Source: Astragalus membranaceus
Taxonomy: Eukaryota > Streptophyta > Magnoliopsida > Fabales > Fabaceae
Assembly (NCBI GenBank): GCA_039519185.1
Contig: CM076849.1
Location: 80,193,014-80,257,013, forward strand
DNA: 64,000 nucleotides
Reading direction: 5' to 3'
Shown here in pieces: positions 33,671 to 46,147 of the stretch. The position numbers and the translations under genes were made by a program. How positions within the stretch are numbered: position 1 is the first letter of the stretch; each line of letters begins with the position of its first letter. The notes beneath the pieces are model-generated. The model saw nothing but the letters and a program-made list of their open reading frames with translations, was not told where the DNA came from and did no database searches.

Positions 33671-35135
33671 TCATTCTGCCATTAAGTATTTGATTGCAAA
33701 GAAAGATGCAAAACCTAGGCTAATAAGATGGGTTCTCCTCCTCCAAGAATTTCTTGAGATTCGTGATAAAAAGGGGGTGGAGAAACAAGTGGCTGACCAT
33801 TTGTCTAGATTGGAAGGTGATAGTGCAGGTAATCATAGTGGAGAAATCATGGAAAGTTTCCCGGATGAACAATTGTTAGCTGTCACAGATGCTGATGTTG
33901 ATGCTGCAGCACCTTGGTATGCTGACATTGTCAACTTTTTGGTCAGCAAGGTAGTGCCTTGTGATCTGTCCTCTCAGCAGAAAAAGAGATTCTTCCACCT
34001 TGTGAAACAATATTTATGGGATGAGCCATTTTTGTACAAAAAGTGCCCGGACCAGCTACTTAGAAGGTGTTTGGCCGAAGAAGAGGCACAGCAGGTGCTG
34101 CAGCACTGTCATGCTGCACCGTATGGGGGACATTTTGGAGGAATGAGAACTGCAGCTAAGGTGCTGCAATCTGGTTATTACTGGCCTACCTTGTTTAAGG
34201 ATGCTCATGAGTTTGTGAAGAGGTGTGACAATTGTCAAAGGACAGAGAATATCTCAAACAAGCATGAAATGCCACTAACCAACATTTTAGAGGTGGAACT
34301 CTTTGATGTTTGGGGAATGGATTTCATGGGACATTTTCCCCCTTCTTTTGGCAATTTGTACATACTCGTGGCTGTTGCTTTACCCAACAATGATGCTAAA
34401 TCTGTCAGCAAATTCTTGCAAAGAAACATTTTCACAAGTTTCGGAACTCCTAGAGCCATTATCAGTGATGAAGGTTCTCATTTCTGCAACAAGTTAATTG
34501 AGAACCTATTGGCTAAATATGGAGTCAAGCACAAGATTGCAACTGCTTACCATCTTCAAATAAGTGGTCAAGCAGAATTATCCAACAGAGAAATCAAAAG
34601 GGTGTTTGAGAAGATGGTAGGACCCACAAGGAAGGATTGGGCTAGTCATCTTGATGATGCATTGTGGGCCTACAGAACTGTATTCAAGACACCTTTGGGA
34701 ATGTCTCCATATAGAATTGTTTATGGCAAGGCTTGTCATCTACCCCTGGAGTTGCAACATAAATCATTTTGGGCAATTAAAAAGCTCAATTTCGATTATG
34801 AGAAAGCAGGTGCAGCTCGGTTGCTTCAATTGAATGAGTTGGAAGAGATGAGGCACTTCGCCTATGAAAGTGCAGAGTTGTATAAGGCCAAGACTAAGGC
34901 TTGGCATGATAAGAAGATTCAAAGAAGAGAGCTAATAGAAGGGGGACAAGTGCTATTGTTCAATTCAAGACTCAAATTGTTCCCTGGGAAGCCCAAATCA
35001 AGGTGGTCGGGACCTTTTAAATTGGTAAAAGTGTACCCTCATGGTGCAGTGGATTTGTTTGATGAAGCTACTGGTTCCACATTTAAAGTTAATGGTCAAA
35101 GAGTGAAACAATACTATATGGAGAGCCGGTGGTGA
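33648..35135 (+). pseudogene. Athila RNase H end and integrase
   Basis: Continues TDHSAIKYLIAKKDAKPRL, VADHLSRL, HHCC domain (H…GGHFGGMRTAAKVLQSGYYW…CDNCQR), DDE core (VWGMDFMGHFP, ISDEGSHFCN, GQAELSNREIKR) and the C-terminal SRLKLFPGKPKSRWSGPF. A block of about ten residues between the two catalytic Asp motifs, present in the family (…DYVSKWVEA…), is missing in frame after ILVAV. Open for 495 residues. Confidence 0.92.
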
Positions 35136-35530
35136 GGAACAAAGTCACCACCGAATTGCACGATCTCTAACATAGAGCTTAGTCGGGCCGAGGACTCTTA
35201 AACCAAGCGCTACCGGGAGGCAGCCCAGCGTTCTTAATCTAATTGTAGTTTTTCGTTATTATTTTTCTTTTGTGTTTTGTTGTTTTAATTGTGCACGCTT
35301 GTTGCTAAAGTTGGTGGTTTGTGATTTAGTTGTGATGCTGTAGTACCAGTACAACATCCTGATGGTTTAAGTGAGCAGATTTTTAAATATTCCAAGTTTG
35401 TGAATTAAGGCTGAGGTCGCGCTTCTGTTCCTCTGCGTCCCGCCAGTTTGTCAGAAAACTTCTCTTTCACTCAACTAAAAGCTGCAACGGTCATATCAAG
35501 TCAAAACATCAACTCCCTAAAAAAAAGAAA
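35136..35530 (+). other. Athila pol-env spacer
   Basis: Noncoding. It holds the typical Athila spacer text ('gcgctaccgggaggcagccc' near 35208) and one near-match to the Athila word (TGCTGTAGTA, 35337). CAACGG at 35485-35490 lies 40 bases before the env-like ORF, the same 'caacggtcatat' string as in the LTR at 63112. Confidence 0.7.
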
Positions 35531-35808
35531 TTGAAACTCTCCCTCTCAGAATTGAAACCGCCCTCACCAACCTACTACCACCCAATCAAATCACCATACC
35601 ACCTTCAGCAAACCGTACCCATCCTTATCTCTCCATCCTCAAACCACTACCAATCTAAACCAAAAGCCATTTCTTTTCTTTTATTTCTAATTTACCTTAT
35701 CCCTCCGCTCCCAACACCGAATCCCTTCACCACCCAAAACCCATCGCATCTCGGTTTCCGTTTTCAGTCAACACCGGCCACCACCCAGCCAACCATCGTC
35801 TTCGCCCC
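35531..35808 (+). pseudogene. Env-like ORF, 5' part
   Basis: Pro/Ser/Thr-rich start (MKLSLSELKPPSPTYYHP, then a short hydrophobic stretch FLLFLIYLIPP). It is interrupted at 35808 by the Ogre LTR. The reading frame on the left agrees with that of 40335 onward, so it was one ORF before the insertion. The function of plant env-like proteins is not established. Confidence 0.75.
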
Positions 35809-38800
35809 TGTCATACCCCAATTTTGTCCGGCTTAGGGCAAAACCCTAATTTTCAACCAAAAATAAATAAACCAAGTCTTAGCATTCATCCTAGAGGTTA
35901 GGAAGAGCATCATGCTTGCATCTTAGAAGTTTCAGAATGCATTTTAGGTTTAGAAAAGCATTGCATGGCATTTTAGAGCACTTTAGAGCATTTCTAGGGT
36001 TTCTAGGGTTTTTCCTAGATCAAAGGGTATTTTGGTAATTTCGCCAAAAAGACTTATTTTCTCATCATGCATGCATTTCTAGAGTTTTAGAGTCATCCAA
36101 AGGGTCTCAGGGTCACTGTTAGAGTGGAAATGAAGTTTAGAGCAAAATCAGGGTTTTTGGGACCAAAAGGGCATTTTGGTCATTTCACTAAAATAAATAT
36201 TTTCTCAGTAAAAAAACCATTATGCATCTCTTGAGGAATTTATGTGAGTCCAAGTGAGTGGAGTTGTGCATTTTTTGTGCATCATTGGAATATTTTTGAC
36301 ATGAAATTCGGTTTTTGAACAAAAGGGCAAAATGGTCATTTCCTTTGGAGTGGGGTCAATAAATCATTTTTGGGATTGGTGAGATCATAAAGTTCAGAGC
36401 CCAATCATTGAATCATGGGACATAGCCCAAAATGGCAAGAATTTAGAAGAATTATCTAGAAGGGAATAAGGAATATCCCTTTGAATTTTGAAAGGTCAAG
36501 TGTAGTACAATAGTACAAGTTGCAATTCCACTCATTCTCTTTCCTTTTGCTCCGAATTTTCCCTCAATTCCAGCCCACTTTTTTGTGCTTCTTCATGCCC
36601 TTGATCCATGTGAGTTGTATTCCTAGCCATTGATTAAAATTCTAGATCAAATCCTAGGCTACAACTTTGTGTACAAAGTCCTAATTGCCCTTAACAATTT
36701 TTGTGCCACAAAAAGCTCCTAATTTTCGACCTCTCTAGCTATTCTTCACTCATTTGTGTTTTCTCCTTGTCCCTAATCCTTGTGCATTGCAATCCAAACC
36801 ATCCATTCAAATTCTATCTCAAATCCTAGTGGTTTGCAAAAGCACAATGTCACAAATATCCTTAAAATGGCCTTCACATAAAAGCCCAAAATTGGAGAGG
36901 CTAAAGGGGGGACTCTCATTTTTCTAACCTAGATCAGAATACTCTCCATCTATCCCTCTCATCCAAGCCTCCATTCGCCCCTCTCAACCTCCATAGCCAT
37001 CTCTTACTTCCTTCCTCCATTTCTTCACCAAAAAGCACCCCAAACCTAAAGATAACACAAAATCCTCACTCCATATTCATATATCCTCTTCCTTTCATCT
37101 TTGATTCCACATTTACATCATCAAAGGGGCTGATCCTTCAAGGTCACGTGGTTGTTGTTGGTGATTTTTGAAGATTGTTGGTGATTGGTTACTCTTGATC
37201 TTCATTTCTACTCTTGTTTAGCTTGGAACTAAGGTATAACCTAAAACCCTTTGCATTTTCATCCACGTTCTTGCATCAAAATCCTTTTTCAACTTATATT
37301 TGCATCTCATAATATCATTTAAATGTAGATTAGGGGCTGTTGTGGGTGAGAGTTGGCATCTCACCCACTAAATAAGTTATTCTTGTGACTATGTGTTGAT
37401 TATGTGTTGTTCTTGTGATTTGCTCTTTGTTCATGCGATTTTCACCAAATAAAAATTTATTTTTCCTTACCTTTTTGCTTCGGCCTAGGGCCTCTCTTGT
37501 TGGATAACATGTTTTCTTGCTTGTTTCTTGAGTTTTGATGGAATAAAATTGGTTAAGGTAGTCCTTCATGCTCTAAGGTTTGATAGTGTAGAATTAGGGT
37601 TTTTATACTTTTTGTTCCCTCTTGTTTTTATGTTAATAAATGATGAAATGATGATTGTTTGAGTGTGATATACATGTGTAGATCTTAGGGTTTATGTGTG
37701 TGTGTCTAATGATGTGATTTGGTTGCAAGAAATTTGTTGAATTTGAGCCTTATTGTGTATATGTATGTTTCGGCCATAAAGCCATTTTTGTGACCAATTT
37801 ACTTACTCAAATTTGTTGTTTGATCTTGTTTGGTAAATTAATTGTTGTGAATTGTGTTTTTTTTTTACTTTTTACCTTTTAGTTTTTACCATTCACTTAA
37901 GTGTTACTAAATAGTAAAAAACATTTTCTTACCCTTTTTTACCTTTCACTTAAAACCTTAAAAAACATTTTACCTTTTACTTTTACCATTTACCTTCACT
38001 TAAATAGTTCACCACCTTCACTTAAATAAGTTACCATTTCATTAATAATTTACCTTTACTTTTTACCTTTCTTAAATTACAAAAAGACCCAAAACATTTT
38101 CTAGTTTACATTTATAACTTTTCAACTTTATAAAATCAACCCAAAAATACTTTTTACCACTTTTTCCTAAGACTCTAAAAACACCAAAACATTTCACCAT
38201 TTCCTAAGAATAAGGTAACTAAATTTTTACCACTTTTTATGACACACTCTCACACACTTGCACTTAAATAAAACCTTATTCACTCTCTTGCATTCTCATT
38301 TGCTTGTATCTCTTGCATACTCTCTTGTTTTAATCTTCATGCCTTTTCATATATTCATATCTCTTGCATATTCATTTGCACTCTCACTTGTTAATACCTC
38401 ATGCATCCTTACTTGTTTATACTTCTTGCATTCTCACATGTCCATTCATAATTAAATAACCATGCATCCTCACATGTCCATGCATTCTTGTATGCTCATG
38501 CATCTTTGTATATACTCATTCTTGCATTCATCCTCACATGTCCATTCATTCATTAATCAAATGCTCATGCATTCTTGTATGCTCATGCATCTTTGTATAT
38601 ACTCATTCTTGCATTCATCCTCACATGTCCATGCATTCTTGTATCAAATGCTCACGCATTCTTGTATGCTCATACATCTTTGTATATACTCATTCTTGCA
38701 TTCATTCTCAAATGTTCATGCATTTACATGCATTCATGCTTATCTAATCTAGCACATCATGATCACATGCTCATCCATTTAACTTAGACTATTCTATGCC

Positions 38801-40334
38801 TATGATCAATTGTATTCCTTTGTTCTTGATGCCATTTGAATGTCTTGACTTAATTGTGCACAAACCCTTTTACACAATCATGTGCCCTTATAAGACTACC
38901 AACATGTGTAGCATAGAGGCATATGTGCCCCTCTTGAGATTGCTTCCAACTTGTGTAGCAATTCTCCTTCACACACAAACACAATTGTTTTGAGAACTTT
39001 GTCTTGCACCTTTGACAATTAAATCTCTTGATTATATTGGCATGCTTAATCTTAGTTGATGATCAACATGTTCATGATTGCTTGATTAGTTGAATATGTT
39101 TGAACTTCATTCATTCATTTTGCATTTGGTTTTGGACATAGATTTCGATTGAAAATGATTTATTTATTTTCTAAAAACTCTTTTCCAAACCAATTAATTT
39201 TCAAAGCATTTTCAATAAACAAAAATAAGCAAGTAGTGGAGGTCACCCATAACCTTTGTTAGTTTGATCTCTATGAACGCTCTTCAAATTTACATGAGTA
39301 CTTAGCGATGATTACCCATAACCTTTGTTAGTTTAATCATTCGCTAATGCTCGTCCTACTTCGAAAACCTTTTCGAAAATATAATAAAAACAAGTCGTTA
39401 CTAATAGTCAATCAGAGCCTTTGTTCGTCTGACTAGAGGTAACAACTCTTTTTGAGTATTTAGCAGTGATTACCCATAGCCTTTGTTAGTTTAATCACTC
39501 ATTAATGCTCGTCCTATTGCGAAAACTCACCAAAAAGAACAAAACAAAAACCTTTTCAAAACCAAAGGCTTAGAACTACGTCGTCTTTGATTCTCCACCC
39601 GGAGATACGTAGGAGCAGGGCCACGCCCCTGTCAAGCGCAAAAATAAACAATTTCCCAAATAGAAAATACAAACACATATCTTTCATTTCAAAAACCAAA
39701 AATCTTATTTTTTTAAAGTAGGGGATTAAGTCGGTCGTACGGCCGGGTTAGTCATCGTTTTTGGATAAGTGAACTGTGGTCCTCCAGAGCCCCAGTGCTC
39801 CTTCAGCCCTCAGCGGCACTCCAGACCCCCAGCGGTCCTTCAACACAGATCACACAATCCTAAAACCCCTATATTAAAAAAACACCAAACACACAAACAT
39901 TTTCTACACAGAAGAACTACGTAGCTTTGAGTTCTCCATCGCACCGGGAGATACGTAGGAGCGGGCCATGTCCCGTCAAGCGTTTTTTTTCTAAAAAACC
40001 ATTTTTCCCCCTTTTTTCATAATAAATAAAGATTTTCATTAAGAGTTTTCCAATAAGAAGTAGAGAGGCAAAATTAAGCATTTTCAAGTCAACACACTAA
40101 AACCACACATTTAATTAAAGGTTCCCTCTCAGTAGAGAGGACGTGTGGGGTGCTAACACCTTCCCTGCGCGTAACCGACCCCCGAACCCTGTTCTCTAGT
40201 TTCGCAAGACCAATCGCTTTCCAAAAAAGGTTTTCCTAATATTTTCCTTAATAAATATTGGTGGCGGCTTCATTGTCTTAGGAAAAGTTGTGAACGAGGA
40301 AGGTTCTCCCTCGGGGACTTTTTCGGGCGCAACA
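35809..40334 (+). mobile_element. Ogre/Tat solo LTR (4526 bp)
   Basis: TGTCATACCCC ... GGGGACTTTTTCGGGCGCAACA (end in two recognisable blocks) matches the terminal pattern of legume Ogre LTRs. Perfect 5-bp duplication GCCCC at 35804-35808 and 40335-40339. No internal region, so it is a solo LTR left by LTR-LTR recombination. It contains an 87-bp tandem repeat, two copies of a 'GGAGATACGTAGGAGC' block (about 39601 and 39949) and three 'acccata(a/g)cctttgttagttt' units (39246-39500). Confidence 0.88.
38464..38722. repeat. 87-bp tandem repeat in Ogre LTR
   Basis: Nearly three units built from 'cctcacatgtccat', 'gcattcttgtatgctcatgc' and 'atctttgtatatactcattc'. Each full unit is 87 bases, a multiple of three, hence several overlapping ORFs. 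Not coding. Confidence 0.85.
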
Positions 40335-42391
40335 GCCCCTCATGCCCACACCGTCCAACATCCCTCACATTTTGTCCACCGCCCTAACCATTCGCAAGTC
40401 ACCACCGACCATCGCCCACCATCCGTTCTTAGCACCGACCCTCATTTTTCCTCACCATCACCAAATCATCAAACCCCTCTTCAGTCAACACCACCACCCT
40501 TCGTCTTTCCTCTTTCTTCGCACCATTTCATCACCGAATCATCAGGCACCCCTCTTCAATCAACACCATCATCCTTCAATATAAACACCCACATTCGCAA
40601 GAGCCATGAGAAAAAGGCAGTTGCCGTCAAGACCTCAGGGAGATTTGCTCAGAACCTACCCCCTAAGGACTCTGAAAATTCCGAAGGGACAACAATGAAA
40701 GGTAATCAGATTGCGGTTGGGTCAAAGAAGTACATGGGTAGGTCAATCTTGGCTGAAAGGGGATTCAAATTGAGGGGATCTCCCGAGAGCTTTGTCAAGA
40801 CAGTCACTGCTATGGGCTGGGATAAGTTTATTCAGCACCCGACCTCGTACAATGTACCTATTGTGCGTAAGTTCTATGCCGGCATCCTGGAGGGCGTCAA
40901 CGACGGTAATCCTTTCACTCATTCGATTGTTCGAGGTAAAAAGGTGTATTTTCATTCTAAGCCTATTAATGACATTCTAGAACTTGATTGCAATATCCCT
41001 GAATTCACTAGGACAGTAGATAGTGCTGGTTCAAAAGAAATGGAATTAATTAAGAATAGGGTGTCTGTTGAGGGTTTTAAGTGGAGAAGAAGGTCTAAAA
41101 ATGAATTTAAATTGCCAAAGAATTGTTTGATTAATGATGCTCAGGTCTGGTTTCCATTTGTGCAACACACAATATTACCTACATCGCATACTGAAACCAT
41201 TAGCAAAGAAAGATTGGTCCTGTTTGATCACATTTTGGCAGGTAAGCCAGTTGACATTGGAAAGCTAATTTGTAAAGAGATATTGGTGTGCAAAGCTAAA
41301 GAAAAGGGATACCTGTTCTATCCTTGTCTAATCACCGAATTGTGTGTAAAAGCTGAAGTGAATTTGATGCCCGGTGAAGAGAAAGGGTTCCCTCTAGGCG
41401 TCTTGCCTACTGTCTTAAATAAAAAAAAGATCAATGTTGCAGCAACTGGTTGTGTGGAACAATTCATGAATCAACAAAGGGCTGTTTGGCAGTTCCAAAA
41501 AGAGCATTTTGAGTGGCAGAAAAAGGTTTGTACTGAAAACTTAAAAGGGAAATTGGTTGAGGATCCTCCTCAATTTCCTGATTGGGTTCTGGAGGAAACT
41601 CTAGTTAATGAAGAATCTGAGCAAGAGCTAGATGAAGAGCCTGAGCCATCCAAGGCTAAGAGAGTTAGAAAAGGGAAGAAAAAGCAAGTTGAGGAGGAGA
41701 CAGAAGCACCTGAATGTGAAAAGAAAAAAGAGAAATTGGTTGATGACTCTTTAGAGGAAAATCTAGCCAATGAAGAAGCTGACCAAGAGAAGAAGCTGAC
41801 CAAGAGAATCCTAATGACCAAAATGAGGAAAGTGTTGGAAAAGAGAATGAAGAGCCTCAAGTTGATACTACTCCGGAAACCCCCACACCACCTTCCTATA
41901 CCATAGCTTCTCCCCAAAAATCCACCAATTCACCACCACAAGCCACTTCACCCACAAATCAACCAACCAAATCACCCCCACCAGCAAACCATACACCATC
42001 GCAGCCACAAAATGAGCATAACTCACCACTAATGCCTGATTTGAATCACCCAACTCCAGGCATTGAAATTTTTCAAAGCAACACTGTAGCTTCTAGTGCT
42101 GCAGCACCTGCTGCTGCCTCAAAAAGGAAGTTTGTGACAAAAGTGCACCTTTCTGCTATTGAGGAATCTGACGATTGGGCCCCCCCACCTCCACCAGTGC
42201 ATGAAAGTGAAAAAGAGCAAGTGCAAAAAACTGTCCGGGAAAAAGTTGATGCTGCAGCACCTGAAGACAGCACCAAGGATAATGTCAAGGAGCCTCCAAA
42301 GAAAAAGCCAAAGGTCTATCAAAGTAAAGCAAAGAAAGGAGGAGCTGTTCGAGCAAGCTCAAGGCTGAAGTCAGGGGTTATTCCTAACTAA
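40335..42391 (+). pseudogene. Env-like ORF, main part (PF20167-like)
   Basis: After a His/Pro/Ser-rich leader comes the domain often annotated 'putative plant transposon protein' or envelope-like in legume Athila/Calypso elements: GRSILAERGFKLRG…FIQHPTSYNVPIVRKFYAGI…VRGKKVYFHSKPINDILEL. Then an acidic, coiled, Lys/Glu-rich tail. A frameshift at about 41790, beside a tandem duplication of 'gaagctgaccaagaga', moves the C-terminus to another frame, which ends at 42391 (…SSRLKSGVIPN). Two AAAP segments are encoded by TGCTGCAGCA words. I see no signal peptide or clear transmembrane anchor in this part. Confidence 0.8.
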
Positions 42392-43546
42392 ACCTCTTTT
42401 GTTTATGTTTTCTTGTTTAATTTGCTGTTTTTAATTATGTTGCTGAATTCTGAATAACTGCTAGGTGCTGTAGCATCAGTTGTAGCACCTGGCAGCAGTG
42501 TAGTTTTGTTGTGTCTGTCTTGTTTTGTGTTGTTTGTGTTGTTGTATCTTGCTCTCCCTATGGTGGATGCATGTGCAGTGGGGACACTGCAAGGTCTTAG
42601 GTTGGGGGGAGGGTCATTATGTTTTATTTTTGCTGTCTTAGTCTAGTATGTTAAAAAAAAGTGTTCTAGATGGGCCAAGCTTAATGATGATAATGTGCAT
42701 GTGAGGAATTAAACTGTGCTTGATTGATTGAATGAGTTGCTAACTGCTTCCACACTTTTACTCTAGGCTTAGGTAGGAGCTTAGTGAAATAAAAATGATC
42801 TGATGCTAAGTTAGTCTTGGTTAACTTAGGTTTTTGCCAAGTTTCTACTAAAAACTTAGGGTAGCATATGAACTAAGTTTGGGGGTGAAGCAGCTGTATT
42901 GAGGTTAAGCATAAAAGAATAGTAGGTCAATGCACTAGGCAAGTGGCTTATTTATAAAATAAAAAATACAAAAAATGAGGGAAAAATAAACTGCTTTTTC
43001 TCGCCAAATAGGGAGGCTACTCTGTGGGTGACACATTGTAGTTTCAGTCGAAAGGAAGAATTTGTGGTTAGGTTGGTCATGAAGTAGGGAGGCCAACTTG
43101 TGGGTGACACACTTTGGTTTCAGTCGAAATAAGTGGCCAACCTGTGAGAAAAGTAACGATTAAATAAGAGCTAGTGCATTGACAAGAGAATCTTAATTGT
43201 TTAAAAATGCCCTCTACTGAGCTTTGAAACCCCCATATCTGTGCTTGAATTACTAGACTACCCTTCTTTTTGAAAAATCCTTGGCATAACCAAAAGAAGA
43301 CAATTCTTTCCCAAGCTAAGTGAAATTTTGAAATTTGCTAAGAACTGAACTGAGTCTAGTAGTCACACACTCACCATTGAGCAGTTAATAACTCAGGAAA
43401 TTTTGAAAGGCACTGTATGGACTGAGTGAGTTTCTGAAAGTAAAGCCCATTTAGAGTACAGCTGGATTATGTCTTTCTGTCTTTGTTTTTGTTGCTTTGT
43501 TAAGTGTCATTGCTTGAGGACAAGCAACGGTTTAAGTTTGGGGGTG
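42392..43546 (+). other. Athila 3' untranslated region and polypurine tract
   Basis: No ORF. It contains one TGCTGTAGCA word (42466), a duplicated 'gggaggc(c/t)a…gtgggtgacacat…ttcagtcgaa' unit (about 43010 and 43080) and ends in TTTGGGGGTG at 43537-43546. That is the Athila polypurine tract, directly before the 3' LTR. Confidence 0.85.
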
Positions 43547-44960
43547 TGATAACTCTTAATTATAAGAGTTATTTATACTTTATTAACTTAAATTATTGTT
43601 TGTTTAAAAGTAATTAGTTTAATTAATTAATTGGAAGTATTGAGTTGAGGTTAGTTGGGAAAAAATTCTGGTCAAAAATTAATGGGCACTTTGGTGCTCT
43701 TTCTTGTGGTTTAATGTGTGTTGTAGTGTGGTGCTGTGTGCAGGTGCTATAGCATTTAGTCAGAGGCCTACACTAGATGAAAGAGATAGCTTTGGAAAGG
43801 GACTCCGCGCCTGACAGTTGTGCGTGACAGTGCGCGTCAGTTAATGGGGTCCTGCTGATTTTATTTTATTGTGCAGTCCTTTTTATTTATGACTCATGTT
43901 ATATATTGGGCCCAAACAAAAAGACAAAGAATTGGCCTTTTAGAGTTTTCTTGGATCCCACAACCCTATCCATATAAAAAAGGGACTGTTCCTCTCTCCT
44001 AGGGAGGCGCGCTGGACAGTGGAGAGAACAGTGAGACATCACTTTCCTTGCTGCCATTTTCGTTTTTACCAAGGTTTATACACAAAAAGGGAATTCTGCA
44101 TAACAGTGCTGGAAACAGAGCTGCAGCATTGCTGAAACTTTCATTCTTGGAGTGTAGTGTGAATTTGGAGCTGGTTTCTCTTCTTGGGTTGCGATATTCA
44201 AAGCTTAGACAGTATAACCCTCTTCTCCTCTTCATCTCTTTTGAAATTTCAGTAGTATGGAACTAGATCTAGCATCCATGCTTTTCTTTTTGTGTTTATT
44301 GCTCACTATGAGCTAAACCCTTGTGTGGTTGGAATGCTATTAATTATGTAATGGATTTTTAATGGTTGTAATGTTAAGATTAATGCTTAGTATCTTTAAT
44401 CCTTGTGTGTTAATATTTCCACTTTTGTTTTAGGAATGGCCAACTAAAATAAATACGTGTTTATGAATATTGAAAGAGTTTGTAAACTTACTTCAAGGAT
44501 TAATATGAATAGTAATTAGTAAAGGATACTTTATTAATTCTTGTTTGCACCTAGACATAGGAGAACAAAATTCATAGGGTGAAATGTGGGTTTTTAAATA
44601 CCCAAGGGTGAACTTAATTAGAGCTTAGACAAAAGTGCTTTTAATGAACCCCTTGTGAATAGTGACTGAAAGGCACGTACTGTTGCTACAGCACCCAGAC
44701 GCTACAGCATCAAAATTAACATTAAACCATTATTTACTGTTGATTATACTCACGGTTACAAATCTGAATTTCCACCAATCTTTACTTATTTACTGTTGAT
44801 TATACTCACGGTTACAACAACTTATTTTGTTTTATTTTTCCTCACTAATTAGTTAACCAAATTAAGCATTTATTAAACGTCAATCGTCGTGGGAACGAAC
44901 TTTACTTATCATTTTAATACTTGTTGGACTGTGTATACTTGCACATTAATTTTCACAACA
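43547..44960 (+). mobile_element. Athila 3' LTR (1414 bp)
   Basis: Very similar to the 5' LTR, with a small local duplication of 'ctgttgattatactcacggt' near 44740 and a different 40-base block before the last 25 bases. Ends TTTTCACAACA, then AGAAG. Confidence 0.92.
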
Positions 44961-44965
44961 AGAAG

Positions 44966-45540
44966 CTCAAGTTGCACTAACGGCTGATCATGACAGCGAC
45001 AACGAAAATGAGGTATCTTCTAACTCTGTATCTTTACAGGATGCTTATGATGAATTATATGAAGCATTTACTGAACTGCATGATAAATCATCAAAACTAG
45101 CTAAAGCACTAAGCAAATCAAAGAAAGTTATCACTCATCTTCAAGATGATGTTATTGCTTTAACTAAGGAAAAACTAGAGCTTAGAAAAGAAAATGATAG
45201 TCTTTCATGTTTTAAAGCAAATTATGTTTCTGATAAATGTGTTGAATTTGAAAAGAAAGTGCATGAGCAAGAATGGACTGTAGGAAAATTGTCTAACTTA
45301 CAACATGTGCATAATAGATCTCCTAGAAACAATCTCATAAAAAGGCAAGAGCATTATAAACCAAAGTTTTCCCTAGACCATACATTAAATGTTACTATTG
45401 TGCTAAACCAGGACACACTGCATCTGCTTGCATGGCAAGAGGTAGACAAAATGTGAAAAAGGTATGGGTTCCCAAAAGGACCATACCAAACACTAACCCA
45501 CAAGGACCCAAAGAGATTTGGGTACCTAGAACCTTGTTTT
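44966..45540 (+). pseudogene. TR-GAG gag, unit 2, 3' part
   Basis: Resumes exactly where 27896 stopped (the AQVAL region), with the coiled coil and second knuckle. A 1-base deletion at about 45373 ('ttttccctag' against 'ttttccactag' in unit 1) loses the frame before CYYC. Ends at the TAG at 45540. Confidence 0.9.
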
Positions 45541-46147
45541 AGATCATTGCAGGTATGCTTCAAGGTATGGGAGTAGATTGATACCTTGACAGCAAAATTT
45601 CAAAGCGCATGACTGGAGACGCAATAAAGTTATTAACACTCACCCCTGAAAAAAGCCGTCACGTGACTTGTGATAACAATAGAAGAAGAATCTCCGGTAA
45701 AGGTTAGATTGGTAAAGTTTTATTCACCTCTATTGAAAATGTGCTTAAGAATAGTTGATTAAGTCAAATATGTGACTAGTGAAATAGAGTAATCCCCGAA
45801 TCTCATTTCATGCATCATTAAGAACAATATTTATAAGGCGTGTTAGAATAACAGGAAACAACAAAGTATTCTGGTCAACCCTCTAGGACTGAGCATTTAG
45901 AATTTATATATTACCTTCTTAGAGGTTATGGTTAGAAAGGCGATAGTGTGATTGAGGTAGTTGAGTCGTCAAAATCAGCTAGTTGATATTTTCACAATTC
46001 CATTGCAAAAGAAAACCTGGTTCCTCGTTCATTCAAATGAGTTTTCAATTAAATGTTTCTCAAGTGATTTTATAAAATGTGATTTTAAGTGAAATTGTGA
46101 CTTGTGAATTTCTGCGTACTCAAAAAGCGTCTTCTAAAGCAGTTGAA
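45541..46147 (+). mobile_element. TR-GAG unit 2, noncoding 3' internal region
   Basis: Same as 24906-25510, including the abrupt 'cagttgaa'/LTR join without a purine tract. No gene. Confidence 0.8.

Larger units (their letters stand above)
27897..44960 (+). mobile_element. Athila/Calypso Ty3/gypsy element (about 12.3 kb without its own insertions)
   Basis: LTRs 27897-29305 and 43547-44960, tRNA-Asp primer site, gag-pro-RT-RH-IN, then an env-like ORF region and a polypurine tract, in Athila order. 5-bp target duplication AGAAG at 27892-27896 and 44961-44965; the uninterrupted site is visible in gag unit 1. It contains a LINE fragment and an Ogre solo LTR. The coding regions carry several stops and frameshifts, so it is defective, although its LTRs are still very similar to each other. 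Confidence 0.93.

Noticed and set aside
38258..38993. Cys/His-rich small ORFs in the Ogre LTR
   Set aside because: Overlapping ORFs in three frames over an 87-base repeat, with no family match.
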